From Brevundimonas sp. SL130 (lineage in GTDB: Bacteria > Pseudomonadota > Alphaproteobacteria > Caulobacterales > Caulobacteraceae), in the NCBI RefSeq assembly GCF_026625805.1, contig NZ_CP113064.1, positions 1,178,001-1,242,000 of the forward strand: DNA of 64,000 nt. Reading direction: 5' to 3'. Below the pieces are notes generated by a model that was not told the DNA's origin, made no database searches, and saw only the letters and a program-made list of their open reading frames with translations. Of this stretch, positions 45,668 to 56,603 are shown piece by piece; positions within the stretch are counted from its first letter, which is position 1, and each line of letters begins with the position of its first letter. The translations under genes were made by a program, and so were the position numbers.

Positions 45668-46615
45668 TCAGATCTGTTCGGCCACGATCTCGTCCGGCTC
45701 CAGCGCGTAGACCGAGGCGCAGTATTCGCAGGTGACGCGGATCTTGCCGTCGTCCTCGACCATGTCGGCGCGTTCGGCCGGGTCAAAGGAGGCCAGGACC
45801 GAGGCGATGCGGTCCCTGGAACAACGACAAACCGCCGTCAGCGCGCGCGCGCCCTCCAGCCGCACGCCGTCCTCGTGGAACAGGCGGAACAGCAGGGTTT
45901 CCGGCGAGATGGTCGGATCGATCAACTCGTCGTCGCCCAGGGTGCCGAACAGGGCCCGCGTGCGGTCCCAGACCTCCTCGGTGGAGCCGCGCGCCTCGTC
46001 GCCGGCGATGATCTGGATCATCGCCCCGCCGGCGCGCCACTGGGAACCGGCCTCGGTCAGCACCTCGCCGACGGCCAGGCGGACTTTGGTCGGGACCTGT
46101 TCGGACTGCTGGAAATAGTGTTCGGCGCACAGCGACAGGCTTTCGCCCTCGATAGGGGTGATGCCCTGGGTGCGTTCGAAGTCGGGGCCGCGATCCAGGG
46201 TCATGACGAAGACCCCCTGACCCAGCAGGGTCTGGGCGCCGGGACGCGCAAAGCCCTTGGAGGCCTCGGCCACCTCGGTCTCGTCATAGCGGCAGTAGCC
46301 GCGCAGCGTGCCGTCGGTGCCGTAATCGGCGACGACATAGCGCACCGGCCCGTCGCCCTGGGCCTGGACCATCAGCCGGCCCTCGAACTTCAGGCTGGAG
46401 CCGATCAGGGCCGCCAGCGCGCAGGCCTCGCCCAGCAGGGCGGCGACCGGCTCGGGATAGGCGTGGGCCGCCAGGATCTTGTCGATCGTCGCGCCCAGCC
46501 GGACCAGGCGGCCGCGCACGGGCCAGCCCTCGATCTGGAAGGCGGCGGCCAGGTCGTCGGAAACGGCGGAGTGAGGCGCGTGATCGGTCACGGCGGGGTC
46601 CTTGGAAGACGTCAT
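45668..46615 (-). CDS. hslO: Redox-regulated chaperone Hsp33
   Basis: 315 residues. Hsp33 is activated by oxidation, when its zinc-bound cysteines form disulfides and it holds unfolding proteins. The four cysteines are in CRCS (about residue 264) and CEYC (about 297), followed by a short acidic tail. The N-terminal domain contains the ARPGAQTLLGQGVFVMTLD segment. It is followed by the ParDE-like pair on the same strand. Confidence 0.93.
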   Translation of the reverse strand: MTSSKDPAVTDHAPHSAVSDDLAAAFQIEGWPVRGRLVRLGATIDKILAAHAYPEPVAALLGEACALAALIGSSLKFEGRLMVQAQGDGPVRYVVADYGTDGTLRGYCRYDETEVAEASKGFARPGAQTLLGQGVFVMTLDRGPDFERTQGITPIEGESLSLCAEHYFQQSEQVPTKVRLAVGEVLTEAGSQWRAGGAMIQIIAGDEARGSTEEVWDRTRALFGTLGDDELIDPTISPETLLFRLFHEDGVRLEGARALTAVCRCSRDRIASVLASFDPAERADMVEDDGKIRVTCEYCASVYALEPDEIVAEQI

Positions 46616-46733
46616 TTCAGGATCGCGGCTATTTAGGCGCCCGAAGCGCCCTTGATAAGGGGTGCGATGTCGGCGGACGAAATCGGTCGATCAGGTTGCG
46701 ACGATCAAAGGCGCGCCGTCGCCTCGAAAAACC

Positions 46734-46752
46734 TGTAGAATCCGGCTCTACA
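46734..46752. promoter_or_regulatory. Inverted repeat upstream of the SDR gene
   Basis: TGTAGA-ATCCGGC-TCTACA, a perfect 6-bp dyad with a 7-nt spacer, 50-68 nt ahead of the SDR start. It may be a regulator site or a small leader hairpin. Confidence 0.4.
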
Positions 46753-46801
46753 AACCATGGAGAACCTCGAGAATTTGTCGAGGCCGGATGCAAGGACGAA
46801 C

Positions 46802-48244
46802 ATGCGCGCGAAACCTGTTCTGAAGCCGCTGAGCGAGCAGTCCATCGTCGTCACCGGCGCGACCTCGGGCGTCGGTCTGGCCACGGCGCGGCGGGCGGCG
46901 CGGGCGGGGGCCAAGGTGTTTCTGATCGCGCGGGGTGAGGCGGATCTGCGGGCCCTGTGCGAAGAGTTACAGGCCCAGGGATCGCGTGTCGCCTGGGCGG
47001 TCGCCGATGTGTCGGACGCCGAGGCGCTGAAGGCGGCGGCGGACAAATGCGTGCGGCTGTTCGGGGGCTTCGACACCTGGGTCAACAACGCCGGGGTAGG
47101 GCTGTTCGGATCGATCCGCGAGACGACCCTGGAGGATCAGCGGCGGCTGTTCGAGACCAACTACTGGGGCGTCGTGAACGGCGCCGTGACGGCGGTCGAA
47201 CATCTGCGGACGCGGCCGGGCGGCGGCGCCATCATCAACGTCGGATCGATCCTGTCGGACCTGCCCCTGCCGGTGCAGGGCGTCTACGCGGCGTCCAAAC
47301 ATGCGGTGAAGGGGTTCACCAACGCCCTGCGGATCGAGCTGTTGCGCGACCAGGCGCCGGTGGCGGTCAGCCTGGTCAAGCCCGGCGCGATCGACACTCC
47401 CTATAGCCGGCATGCCCGAAACCTGACGGGGCAGGCCCTGCACAATCCGCAGCCCGTCTATGCGACCCATGTGGTCGCCGACACCATCCTGTACTGCGCC
47501 ACCCATCCGATCCGCGAGATCACGGTGGGCGGGGGAGGGCGCGTCATCGCGTCTTTCTACTCCGCCTTGCCGGGGATTGCGGAACCTCTTCTGGCGCGGT
47601 TCGCTCCGTCTTTGATGCGGGACCGCCGTTCCGCCTATCGGCCGTATGACGACGGGCTCTACGACCCGACCGAGGACGGCCTTGATGAAGAGGTTCACTA
47701 TCCCATGGTCCGTAATTTCAGCGCCCTGGCCGAAGTCCGCAAACATCCGGGCATTACCGCCGGCAGCCTCGTCGCCCTTGCGGCCGGCGCCGCCGTGGTC
47801 CTGTATCTGACCCAGCGCAGCGGACCGATGCGGTATCAGCGTATCAAGACCCGTATCGATCCACGCGGATGGGTGGACACGAACGAACTGCGCGACCGTT
47901 TCCACGACGCCGTCGACGCCTTCCGTCACCGCGCCGAAGACGCGGGCGAGCGGGCCGAGGCGTTTTCGCGTGAAGCGCGCCATCGCGCCGGTGATGCGGC
48001 CCATGAGGCGCGGGGCCGGGCGGACGAGTGGTTCCGCTCCACCCGTAAGGGGTCGAAAAAGGCGTTGAAGAAGCACGGCAAGACGGCGCGCCGTTATGTT
48101 GACGACGCCGGCGCCTATGCCCGCGATCACGCCCGTGAAGGCGGCGCGCTTCTGGCCGTCGCCACCCTCGCCGCTGCGGTTGGCGCAGCCGTGCTGGAAA
48201 GCCGTCGCCCGGACAGTCACGTGCGCCGCATCGCGCGGTTCTGA
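46802..48244 (+). CDS. Short-chain dehydrogenase with membrane segment and amphipathic tail
   Basis: About 480 residues, roughly twice the size of a classic SDR. Residues 1-240 form a Rossmann SDR domain: cofactor loop TGATSGVG, NNAGVG, catalytic Ser in NVGSILSD and YAASK. A bridge with GGGGRVIASF follows, then a hydrophobic helix (about 315-335, GSLVALAAGAAVVLYL), and a long charged helix region rich in AxxRAxx repeats (FRHRAEDAGERAEAFSREARHRAGDA) ending in a second hydrophobic segment (LLAVATLAAAVGAAVLES). The tail resembles apolipoprotein or stress-type helices. Substrate unknown. ATG 46802 (AAGGA at 46794) is preferred over 46757. Confidence 0.82.
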   Translation: MRAKPVLKPLSEQSIVVTGATSGVGLATARRAARAGAKVFLIARGEADLRALCEELQAQGSRVAWAVADVSDAEALKAAADKCVRLFGGFDTWVNNAGVGLFGSIRETTLEDQRRLFETNYWGVVNGAVTAVEHLRTRPGGGAIINVGSILSDLPLPVQGVYAASKHAVKGFTNALRIELLRDQAPVAVSLVKPGAIDTPYSRHARNLTGQALHNPQPVYATHVVADTILYCATHPIREITVGGGGRVIASFYSALPGIAEPLLARFAPSLMRDRRSAYRPYDDGLYDPTEDGLDEEVHYPMVRNFSALAEVRKHPGITAGSLVALAAGAAVVLYLTQRSGPMRYQRIKTRIDPRGWVDTNELRDRFHDAVDAFRHRAEDAGERAEAFSREARHRAGDAAHEARGRADEWFRSTRKGSKKALKKHGKTARRYVDDAGAYARDHAREGGALLAVATLAAAVGAAVLESRRPDSHVRRIARF

Positions 48245-48250
48245 TATTTC

Positions 48251-48293
48251 TTGCCGCCCGCCGCGCCGAAAATCCCGGCGGGCGGCAAGGTTT
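48251..48293 (+). terminator. Strong hairpin after the SDR gene
   Basis: TTGCCGCCCGCCG (48251-48263) pairs perfectly with CGGCGGGCGGCAA (48276-48288), followed by GGTTT. A 13-bp stem 7 nt after the SDR stop, with a weak T tract. Confidence 0.7.
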
Positions 48294-48365
48294 AAGCGCA
48301 ACTGATCGGCTTCATCAGCACGGCTCGGCTTTGCCGCGGGCGCGAAGGCCGCTAAGACGCCGCCC

Positions 48366-50258
<1,893 letters not shown>

Positions 50259-50351
50259 GTGCGGAAGGATGCTGAGAGGGTTTCAGCCTTGCCCTCGCGC
50301 CGCCGGCCCGCCAAGAACGATACACGCTTCCCGCCGCACCGGACCGACCGC

Positions 50352-51323
50352 ATGACCGCCGACCGCACCCGCCTCGACGCCCATATCGCCGCTCTGGATG
50401 CGCCTGAGGGTCTGAAGACGGTCCTGACCGTCGCCGCCGCCACCTGCGCCAACATCAGCAAGGTCGTCGCCGGCGGCGCCCTGGCCGGGGCGCTCGGCGC
50501 CTCGGGCCAGATCAATGTTCAGGACGAGGAGCAGAAGAAGCTCGACGTCATGACCAACGACATGCTGACCGACGCCCTTCTGGCCTGTCCCGCCGTCGCC
50601 GGCGTCGCCTCGGAGGAAATGGACGAGGTCCAGCCGGCGCCCCATTCGACCGGCGACTATCTGGTCCTGTTCGACCCGCTGGACGGCTCGTCCAACATCG
50701 ACATCAACGCCATGGTCGGGACCATCATCTCGGTGCTGAAGTCCGCGACGCCTTCGCCGACCGAGGCCGACTTCATGCAGCCGGGCCGAAACCAGGTCGC
50801 CGCCCTCTATGCCCTCTACGGTCCCCAGACCATGCTGGTCCTGACCACTGGGGCCGGAGTCAAGGGGTTCACCCTGTCGAACGACGGCGACTGGATCCTG
50901 ACCCACGACGCCATCGCCATCTCGCCGGACACCAAGGAGTTCGCCATCAACATGTCGAACCTGCGCCACTGGTCCCAGCCGGTGCAGACCTATGTGGGCG
51001 ACCTGCTGAAGGGCGACGAAGGCCCGCGCGGCAAGAACTTCAACATGCGCTGGGTCGCGGCCATGGTGGCGGACGTCCACCGCATCCTGATGCGCGGCGG
51101 CGTCTTTCTGTACCCGTGGGACAGCCGTGAGCCGAACAAGCCTGGCAAACTGCGCCTGATGTACGAGGGCAATCCTATGGCCTTCCTGGTCGAACAGGCC
51201 GGGGGCAAGGCGACGACGGACGGGACGCAGCCCATCCTGGACGTCCAGCCCGAGCATCTGCACCAGCGCATCCCGGTCGCCCTTGGCTCGGCCAACGAGA
51301 TCGACGCCTACGCGGGCGTGTGA
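50352..51323 (+). CDS. fbp: Class I fructose-1,6-bisphosphatase
   Basis: 323 residues. Gluconeogenic enzyme removing the 1-phosphate of fructose bisphosphate. Metal-site motifs are SEEMDEV (about 90) and [11 protein letters not shown] (about 112), followed by [27 protein letters not shown]...[27 protein letters not shown] and the AGGKATTDG end. ATG 50352 is preferred; an earlier frame to 50259 shows no family similarity. The stop overlaps pncA by one base, and serBA lies 93 nt upstream. Confidence 0.95.
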   Translation: MTADRTRLDAHIAALDAPEGLKTVLTVAAATCANISKVVAGGALAGALGASGQINVQDEEQKKLDVMTNDMLTDALLACPAVAGVASEEMDEVQPAPHSTGDYLVLFDPLDGSSNIDINAMVGTIISVLKSATPSPTEADFMQPGRNQVAALYALYGPQTMLVLTTGAGVKGFTLSNDGDWILTHDAIAISPDTKEFAINMSNLRHWSQPVQTYVGDLLKGDEGPRGKNFNMRWVAAMVADVHRILMRGGVFLYPWDSREPNKPGKLRLMYEGNPMAFLVEQAGGKATTDGTQPILDVQPEHLHQRIPVALGSANEIDAYAGV

Positions 51324-51955
51324 TGCAGATCCGCCCGACTGACGCCCTCCTGGTCATCGACCCGCAGAACGACTTCTGCGAGGGCGGTTCTCTGGCGGTC
51401 GCGGGCGGGGCGGGGATCATGCCGCTGATCAACCGGCTGGCCGAACGGTTCTCGCGCGTGGTCCTGACCCAGGACTGGCACACGCCGGATCAGATCAGCT
51501 TCGCCTCCAACCACCCCGGCGCGGCCCCCTTCACCGAGATCGAGGTCGCCTACGGCCGTCAGATGCTGTGGCCGGACCACTGTCTCCAGGGCTCGCCCGG
51601 CGCCGACTTCCATCCCGACGTCGCGCCGACGGTGCAGAGGGCCCTGGCCGTGGTCCGCAAGGGCTACAACCCGGCGGTCGATTCCTATTCCGGCTTCTTC
51701 GAGAACGACCATCGCACCCCGACCGGCCTCGCCGGCCTGCTGCGCGACCTGGGCGTGACGCGTGTCTTCCTGGCGGGCCTGGCCTTCGACTACTGCGTCC
51801 GCTTCACCGCTGAGGACGCGGTGCGCGAAGGCTTCGAGGCCGTGGTCATCTCCGACGCCAGCCGGGCCATCGCGCCCCAGACCGAGGCGGCGGCGCGGGA
51901 CAGTTTTCGAGCGCTGGGGGTGGCGGAGGTCGGGGCCGCAGCCCTCCTCGGCTAA
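51323..51955 (+). CDS. pncA: Nicotinamidase
   Basis: 210 residues. PncA deamidates nicotinamide to nicotinate for NAD salvage. The triad is visible as Asp in VIDPQNDF, Lys in VVRKGYNP and Cys in FDYCVRFTAEDA; metal ligands are in QDWHTPDQ and WPDHC. ATG 51323 overlaps the fbp stop (TGATG), so the two are coupled. A palindromic element follows. Confidence 0.94.
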   Translation: MQIRPTDALLVIDPQNDFCEGGSLAVAGGAGIMPLINRLAERFSRVVLTQDWHTPDQISFASNHPGAAPFTEIEVAYGRQMLWPDHCLQGSPGADFHPDVAPTVQRALAVVRKGYNPAVDSYSGFFENDHRTPTGLAGLLRDLGVTRVFLAGLAFDYCVRFTAEDAVREGFEAVVISDASRAIAPQTEAAARDSFRALGVAEVGAAALLG

Positions 51956-51963
51956 TCTCGCTA

Positions 51964-52140
51964 CTTTCGTCATCCTCCGGCAAGCCGCGTCTTCGCGGCG
52001 CAGACCGGGGGACCCAGCGGCGCCGTCAGGCGAAATCTCAACACCGCAAGATGTTGGAGGACCGAGTCCGCGACAGGTTCGCGCTCACGCGCGCCGCTGG
52101 GTCCCCCGGTCTCGCTACGCTCGCCGGAGAATGACGAAAG
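51964..52140. repeat. Large inverted-repeat element between pncA and add
   Basis: The outer arms start CTTTCGTCATCCTCCGG (51964 on) and end CCGGAGAATGACGAAAG (52124-52140). An inner pair AGACCGGGGGACCCAGCGGCG (52002-52022) matches CGCCGCTGGGTCCCCCGGTCT inverted (52092-52112). The left arm holds a further small hairpin (GCCGCG-TCTT-CGCGGC), missing from the right arm. It lies between convergent genes and probably terminates both. It shares the GTCATCCT ends with the element at 2651-2759. Confidence 0.75.
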
Positions 52141-52148
52141 AAGAGGCG

Positions 52149-53177
52149 TCACCCCGCCTTGGCGTAGGCCTCCACCTCCGCCACAAACGCCGCCTTCTCC
52201 GCCTCGCCCAGGAACGACCCCTCGAAACTGTTCCGCGCCAGCAGCGTCACCTGATCTTTCGTCAGCCCCACCGCCGCCGCCAGCCGGCTGTAGTTGTCGT
52301 TCACATAGCCCCCGAAATAGGACGGGTCGTCCGAGTTCAGGGTGACGTGCAGGCCGCGGCGCAGCATCTCGGGCACGGGGTGGTCCTTCAGGTCGTTCAC
52401 CACGCACAGTTTCAGGTTCGACAGGGGGCAGACGGTCAGGGTCATCTGCTCACGCGCCAGCCGCTCCACCAGGGCCTCGTCCTCCATCGAGCGATTGCCG
52501 TGGTCCATCCGGTCGATGTGCAGCAGGTCCAGCGCCTCGTGCACATAGGCCGGCGGGCCTTCCTCCCCGGCATGGGCGCACAGTTTCAGGCCCAGCTCAC
52601 GCGCGGCGGCGAAGACGCGCTGGAACTTGGACGGCGGATGGCCGACCTCCGACGAATCCAGCCCCACCCCGATGAAATGATGCAGATAGGGTTTGGCGGC
52701 CTCCAGGGTCGCGAACGCCTCGTCCTCGGTCAGGTGGCGCAGGAAGCTGAGGATCAGGCCCGAACTGACGCCCAGTTCCGCCTTGGCCCGGTCCATCCCC
52801 GCAATCAGCCCTTCGACCACCACGCCGAAGGCCACGCCCCGGTCGGTATGGGTCTGAGGATCGAAGAAGATCTCGGCATGGCGCACATTGTCGGCGGCCG
52901 CCCGCTGGAAATAGGCGAAGGCCAGATCCTCGAAATCCTGGCGCGTCAGCAGCACCGCCGCCCCGGCGTAATAGATGTCCAGGAAGTCCTGCAGGTTCGA
53001 GAAATCATAGGCCGCCCGCACCGCCTCGACGCTGTCATAGGGGATGGACACGCCATTGCGCTGCGCCAGTTCGAACATCAGCTCCGGCTCCAGCGAGCCC
53101 TCGATATGCAGGTGCAGCTCCGCCTTGGGCAGGCCGGCGATATAGGCGTCGAGGTCAGTATCAAGTTTGCCGGTCAT
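52149..53177 (-). CDS. add: Adenosine deaminase family protein, probably adenine deaminase
   Basis: 342 residues. Metal-dependent purine deaminase: HLHIEG (zinc His pair, about 22-27), VRHAEIFFDPQTHTDRG, HAGEEG (zinc His and catalytic Glu, about 196), MDHGN and the NSDDPSYFGGYV Asp pair (about 275-286). The NSDDPxYFGGYV and IYYAGAAVLLTRQDFEDLA patterns fit the adenine deaminase branch better than true adenosine deaminase. The start ATG overlaps the stop of the upstream PIN gene by ATGA. Confidence 0.9.
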   Translation of the reverse strand: MTGKLDTDLDAYIAGLPKAELHLHIEGSLEPELMFELAQRNGVSIPYDSVEAVRAAYDFSNLQDFLDIYYAGAAVLLTRQDFEDLAFAYFQRAAADNVRHAEIFFDPQTHTDRGVAFGVVVEGLIAGMDRAKAELGVSSGLILSFLRHLTEDEAFATLEAAKPYLHHFIGVGLDSSEVGHPPSKFQRVFAAARELGLKLCAHAGEEGPPAYVHEALDLLHIDRMDHGNRSMEDEALVERLAREQMTLTVCPLSNLKLCVVNDLKDHPVPEMLRRGLHVTLNSDDPSYFGGYVNDNYSRLAAAVGLTKDQVTLLARNSFEGSFLGEAEKAAFVAEVEAYAKAG

Positions 53178-53605
53178 AGGCCGTTCTCCTGCGCATAGTC
53201 TTCCAGGCTCATGACTTCGATGCCCGTCGCCTCCGATGCTCCCACCTTGGCGATCAACTTCTTGTCCGCCGTCAAAAAGGGGACACCCAACTGTTCGGCG
53301 TGAGCGACGTAAAAGCAGTCATAGGCCGGATGTTCCAAGGCGATCGCCAACTGCACCGCCCGTTCGATCAGTCTACGACCGGGCTCCACATAGAGGTTCA
53401 TCGTCTCGATCAGTTCGACGGCCTGCATCGCCTGATCGCGGGTGATGTCGCCCATCCGACAGCGCTTCCAGATGATGTTGGCGCATTCCGACAGAATCAG
53501 ATCGGGCGCCGACCATGCCTGGGCGCGCAACGCGGCGACGGCGATGGGGCTGTCGGGCTCATGTAGGGCGACCTTGATCGCGACGCTGGCGTCCACGACG
53601 ATCAA
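53174..53605 (-). CDS. PIN-domain toxin (VapC/FitB type)
   Basis: About 143 residues. VVDASVAIKV at the N-terminus, LSECANIIWKR, YDCFYVAHAEQLGVPFLTADKKLI give the four acidic residues of PIN ribonucleases. Toxins of this family cut tRNA or rRNA. The start is taken as TTG 53605, which overlaps the antitoxin stop (TTGA); GTG at 53599 or 53596 is possible. It overlaps add downstream. Confidence 0.88.
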   Translation of the reverse strand: MIVVDASVAIKVALHEPDSPIAVAALRAQAWSAPDLILSECANIIWKRCRMGDITRDQAMQAVELIETMNLYVEPGRRLIERAVQLAIALEHPAYDCFYVAHAEQLGVPFLTADKKLIAKVGASEATGIEVMSLEDYAQENGL

Positions 53606-53841
53606 CGATAATCCCGATCTTCTCGGATCAGGATTTCGGAGGGCGTGCTGAGCTTTCCCTTGGTGGCGTCGCGAAGGGCGGCGGCGCGGCGCTCCCACTC
53701 CGCGTCGATACGAGGCGTCAAAGCCTTGCGAAGGATCTCGCGATGCTCCGCCTCGGCCGAGCGATTGTTTTCCTGGGCGCGCTTCTTCAGGGCGATGGCG
53801 ATGTCGTCGTCGATGTTGCGGACGTGGAGGTTGACGGGCAT
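53602..53841 (-). CDS. FitA-like antitoxin
   Basis: 79 residues. MPVNLHVRNIDDDIAIALKKRAQENNRSAEAEHREILRKAL is the ribbon-helix-helix pattern of FitA-type plasmid stability proteins, with an acidic and toxin-binding tail. ATG 53841 follows AAGGAG. A palindrome lies 12 nt upstream. Confidence 0.88.
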   Translation of the reverse strand: MPVNLHVRNIDDDIAIALKKRAQENNRSAEAEHREILRKALTPRIDAEWERRAAALRDATKGKLSTPSEILIREDRDYR

Positions 53842-53852
53842 GGTCGCTCCTT

Positions 53853-53871
53853 GTGCTAGCACATATAGCAC
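53853..53871. promoter_or_regulatory. Operator-like palindrome of the FitAB-type unit
   Basis: GTGCTA-N7-TAGCAC, a perfect dyad 12 nt upstream of the antitoxin ATG and overlapping a TATATG-like -10 element. It is the likely site for autorepression by the FitA-like protein. Confidence 0.6.
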
Positions 53872-53890
53872 GAGGTTGGCCTTGCCGCCA

Positions 53891-54718
53891 CTAGGCGTTC
53901 GACACCACCAGCCGCAGATGTCCAGTCTTGGTCTTTCCCGCGTCGTCGTTGGGCGGTGGATCGGGCGGCGGGGGTAGGCTGGGGCGGGCGCTCCAGGCCT
54001 CGGGCCGTTCGATCCAGCCCTTGGCCGTCTTCAGCCGGTCGGGCAGCATGGACCGGGCCACCAGATTGGGCCCGATCCCCACCAGTTCATCGGTCCAGCC
54101 GGCGATTTGGCGATTGTGAAGCCGTCCGGGCGGGGCGACGCTGACGATCCGCTTGTTGGGATAGGCTTCTCGCACGAACCGCACCGTCGCCGCATGGTCC
54201 CCGTCGGTGGTCAGCAGATAGACGGAGTCGACCCGGTTCGCCGCCACATCGTCCGCCACCGCCAGGGCCAGGTTGACGTCGCTCTGCTTCTCCGTCGCCG
54301 AACTCCAGCCGTGGCCGCAGGCGCGGCAATGTTCGCCATGGACGATGAAATGGCCCATCAGGCAGCGCACGCCTCGCGCCCTCAGCGCGGCTTCATAGCG
54401 GAACTGGGCCTCCATCCGCGCCCTGGCCTGGGGGCTGTGGGCGCTGACCCAGACGACGCCGGTCAGCCGCTCCATCGGATCGATCAGACCCCGCCCCAGG
54501 GCCTGCAAGTCCAGCCACAGCCACTCGCGCCGCTTCTGGTCCAGCAGGGCGTGGAACAGGTTGAACCCGTCGACATAAAGCACGGCGCGGCGCTTCAGGA
54601 ACGGCGGCGTCAGGTCGCCGGGGCCGAACGGGCGCAGGGCCGCGTCCGCCATGCGGATACGGCCCCGATGCTGACCCCAGCGACGCCCCTTCGACTGCTG
54701 ACCGTCGGGTTTCCCCAT
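53891..54718 (-). CDS. NYN (PIN-like) domain protein with Cys/His cluster
   Basis: About 275 residues. The NYN ribonuclease-like fold is seen in AVLYVDGFNLFHAL, SDVNLALAVADD and LLTTDGDHAATVRFVREA, which supply the acidic residues. Between them lies HCRACGHGW (with HGEH before it), a probable zinc site found in part of the family. The C-terminal tail is Pro-rich. ATG 54718 follows AGGGAG; a later ATG (54652) is possible. Substrate unknown. It lies between argS and the toxin-antitoxin unit on the same strand. Confidence 0.8.
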   Translation of the reverse strand: MGKPDGQQSKGRRWGQHRGRIRMADAALRPFGPGDLTPPFLKRRAVLYVDGFNLFHALLDQKRREWLWLDLQALGRGLIDPMERLTGVVWVSAHSPQARARMEAQFRYEAALRARGVRCLMGHFIVHGEHCRACGHGWSSATEKQSDVNLALAVADDVAANRVDSVYLLTTDGDHAATVRFVREAYPNKRIVSVAPPGRLHNRQIAGWTDELVGIGPNLVARSMLPDRLKTAKGWIERPEAWSARPSLPPPPDPPPNDDAGKTKTGHLRLVVSNA

Positions 54719-54800
54719 CCGTCGCCCGCTCCCTGAACCCGGCAAAGGTTAATCAGAGCCGGCGCGCGGAGTCCGCGTCTTTCAGGTCACAGAACGCCGG

Positions 54801-56603
54801 TCACATCCGTTCGGGCGTCTCGATCCCCAGCAGGGTCAAGGCCGTCTCGAGCTGGCGCAGGGCCGCCGCCGACAGGGCCAGGCGCGAGGACCGCGTCGCC
54901 GCGTCCGGCGCGACCAGCACCGGGCAGGCGGCGTAGAATTTCGAGAAGGACTGCGCCACCCGATAGGCGTGTTCGGCCACTAGGTGCGGCATCCGCTTGT
55001 CATAGGCGTCGGACACGGCGGCGCTGAAGGCGTCCAGCGTCAGGGCCAGATCGCGCTCCGCCTGTTCGGCGATGACGATGGGCCCCGGCGCCGCCCCCTG
55101 TTCGGCGGCCTTGCGCAGTAGGGATTTGATCCGCACCGACTGGTACAGCAGATAGGGACCGGTCTTGCCCTCGAAGCTCATGAACCGGTCCAGATCGAAG
55201 ACGTAGCTGGTGGTCCGCGCGTTCGACAGGTCGGCGAACTTCAGGGCGGCGATGGCCACCTTGTGCGCGATGGCCTCGAACTCCTCGGGTGACAGGTCGT
55301 CGCCCAGCTTGGCTTCCTTCAGCCGCTCGCGCGCCTTGTCCGTCGCCTGATCGATCAGGTCGCGCAGCTTCAGCACGCCGCCGGCTCGGGTCTTGAACGG
55401 CTTGCCGTCCTGGCCGTTCATGGTGCCGAAGCCCAGATGCTCCAGTGATCCCTCGACGGCGTAGCCGGCCAGATAGGCGGCGCGGAACACCTGTTCGAAA
55501 TGCTCGGCCTGACGTTCGTCGACGACATAAAGGGCCAGATCCGGCGCCAGGGCCTTCTTGCGGTCCAGGATCGTCGCCAGGTCGGTCGTGCCGTACATGG
55601 CCGAGCCTTCCGAGCTGATCACCAGCAGGGGCGGGGGCGAGGGCGCCTCGATCACTGAACCGTCGGCCAGCTTCTTCTTGCGGGTCTCGCCGGGCTTGGC
55701 GACATGGACCACCTGGGCGCCGTCGTCCTCGACCAGCAGGCCGGTCGCCTTCAGGTGCGCCAGCATTTCGGGCATCTGGGGATCGGCGTCGCTCTCGCCG
55801 TTCCACAGGTCGAAATCGACCGACAGATCGCCGTATTCGCGCTTCAGCGCCTCGCGGCTGACCGCCACGAAATGGGCCCACAGGGCGCGATAGCCGGGGC
55901 GGCCGTTTTGCAGTTCCGCCGTCGCCTTGCGGGCGCGGTCGCGGAAGGCCGGGTCTTCCTTGGCCTTGCCCGCCGCCAGCGGATACAGCCGGTCCAGGTC
56001 GGCCAGGCTCACCGGGCTGTCGGCCGGGAAGGGGCCGTCGCCCTCGACCAGGAAACCTTCAGCCAGACCCTCGTCGCCGCAGGCCACGATCAGCAGCCCC
56101 ATCTGGAAGCCCCAGTCGCCGAAATGGGCGTCGCCGGTCACATGGTCGCCTCGGAAGCGGAACAACCGCTTCAGGCTCTCGCCGATAATGGCGCTGCGCA
56201 GGTGGCCGACGTGCATCGGCTTGGCCACGTTCGGGCCGCCGAAGTCGATCACCACCTTGCGCGGCTCGGCCACGACGGCGGCGCCGGCATGGTCGGCGTC
56301 TGCGGCGACTTCCGTGGCGCGTTCGGCCAGGGTCGCATCGGCGATCTTCAGATTGATGAAGCCCGGCCCCGCCACCTCGACCGAGGCGAAGCGCGGATCG
56401 GCCGTCAGCCGTTCGGCGATCTTGCCCGCCAGTTCGCGCGGATTGGCCTTCAGCGCCTTGGCGGCGGCAAGCGCGCCATTGGACTGGAAGTCGGCCAGGT
56501 CGGGACGATCGGACGGCGTGACGCGGGCCAGGGCCGCATCCACGCCTTCGGCGGCGAAGGCGGCGGCGACCGCTTCGCTGAGGACGGTCTTCAGATCGGC
56601 CAT
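54801..56603 (-). CDS. argS: Arginyl-tRNA synthetase
   Basis: 600 residues. N-terminal additional domain (about 1-110), class I catalytic domain with HVGHL (HIGH motif, about 137) and [11 protein letters not shown], and a C-terminal helical anticodon-binding domain ([26 protein letters not shown]). Its start overlaps the stop of the upstream gene (TAATG). In many alphaproteobacteria argS precedes the SPOR-nagZ-scpA group; here it is about 54 kb away. Confidence 0.96.
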   Translation of the reverse strand: MADLKTVLSEAVAAAFAAEGVDAALARVTPSDRPDLADFQSNGALAAAKALKANPRELAGKIAERLTADPRFASVEVAGPGFINLKIADATLAERATEVAADADHAGAAVVAEPRKVVIDFGGPNVAKPMHVGHLRSAIIGESLKRLFRFRGDHVTGDAHFGDWGFQMGLLIVACGDEGLAEGFLVEGDGPFPADSPVSLADLDRLYPLAAGKAKEDPAFRDRARKATAELQNGRPGYRALWAHFVAVSREALKREYGDLSVDFDLWNGESDADPQMPEMLAHLKATGLLVEDDGAQVVHVAKPGETRKKKLADGSVIEAPSPPPLLVISSEGSAMYGTTDLATILDRKKALAPDLALYVVDERQAEHFEQVFRAAYLAGYAVEGSLEHLGFGTMNGQDGKPFKTRAGGVLKLRDLIDQATDKARERLKEAKLGDDLSPEEFEAIAHKVAIAALKFADLSNARTTSYVFDLDRFMSFEGKTGPYLLYQSVRIKSLLRKAAEQGAAPGPIVIAEQAERDLALTLDAFSAAVSDAYDKRMPHLVAEHAYRVAQSFSKFYAACPVLVAPDAATRSSRLALSAAALRQLETALTLLGIETPERM

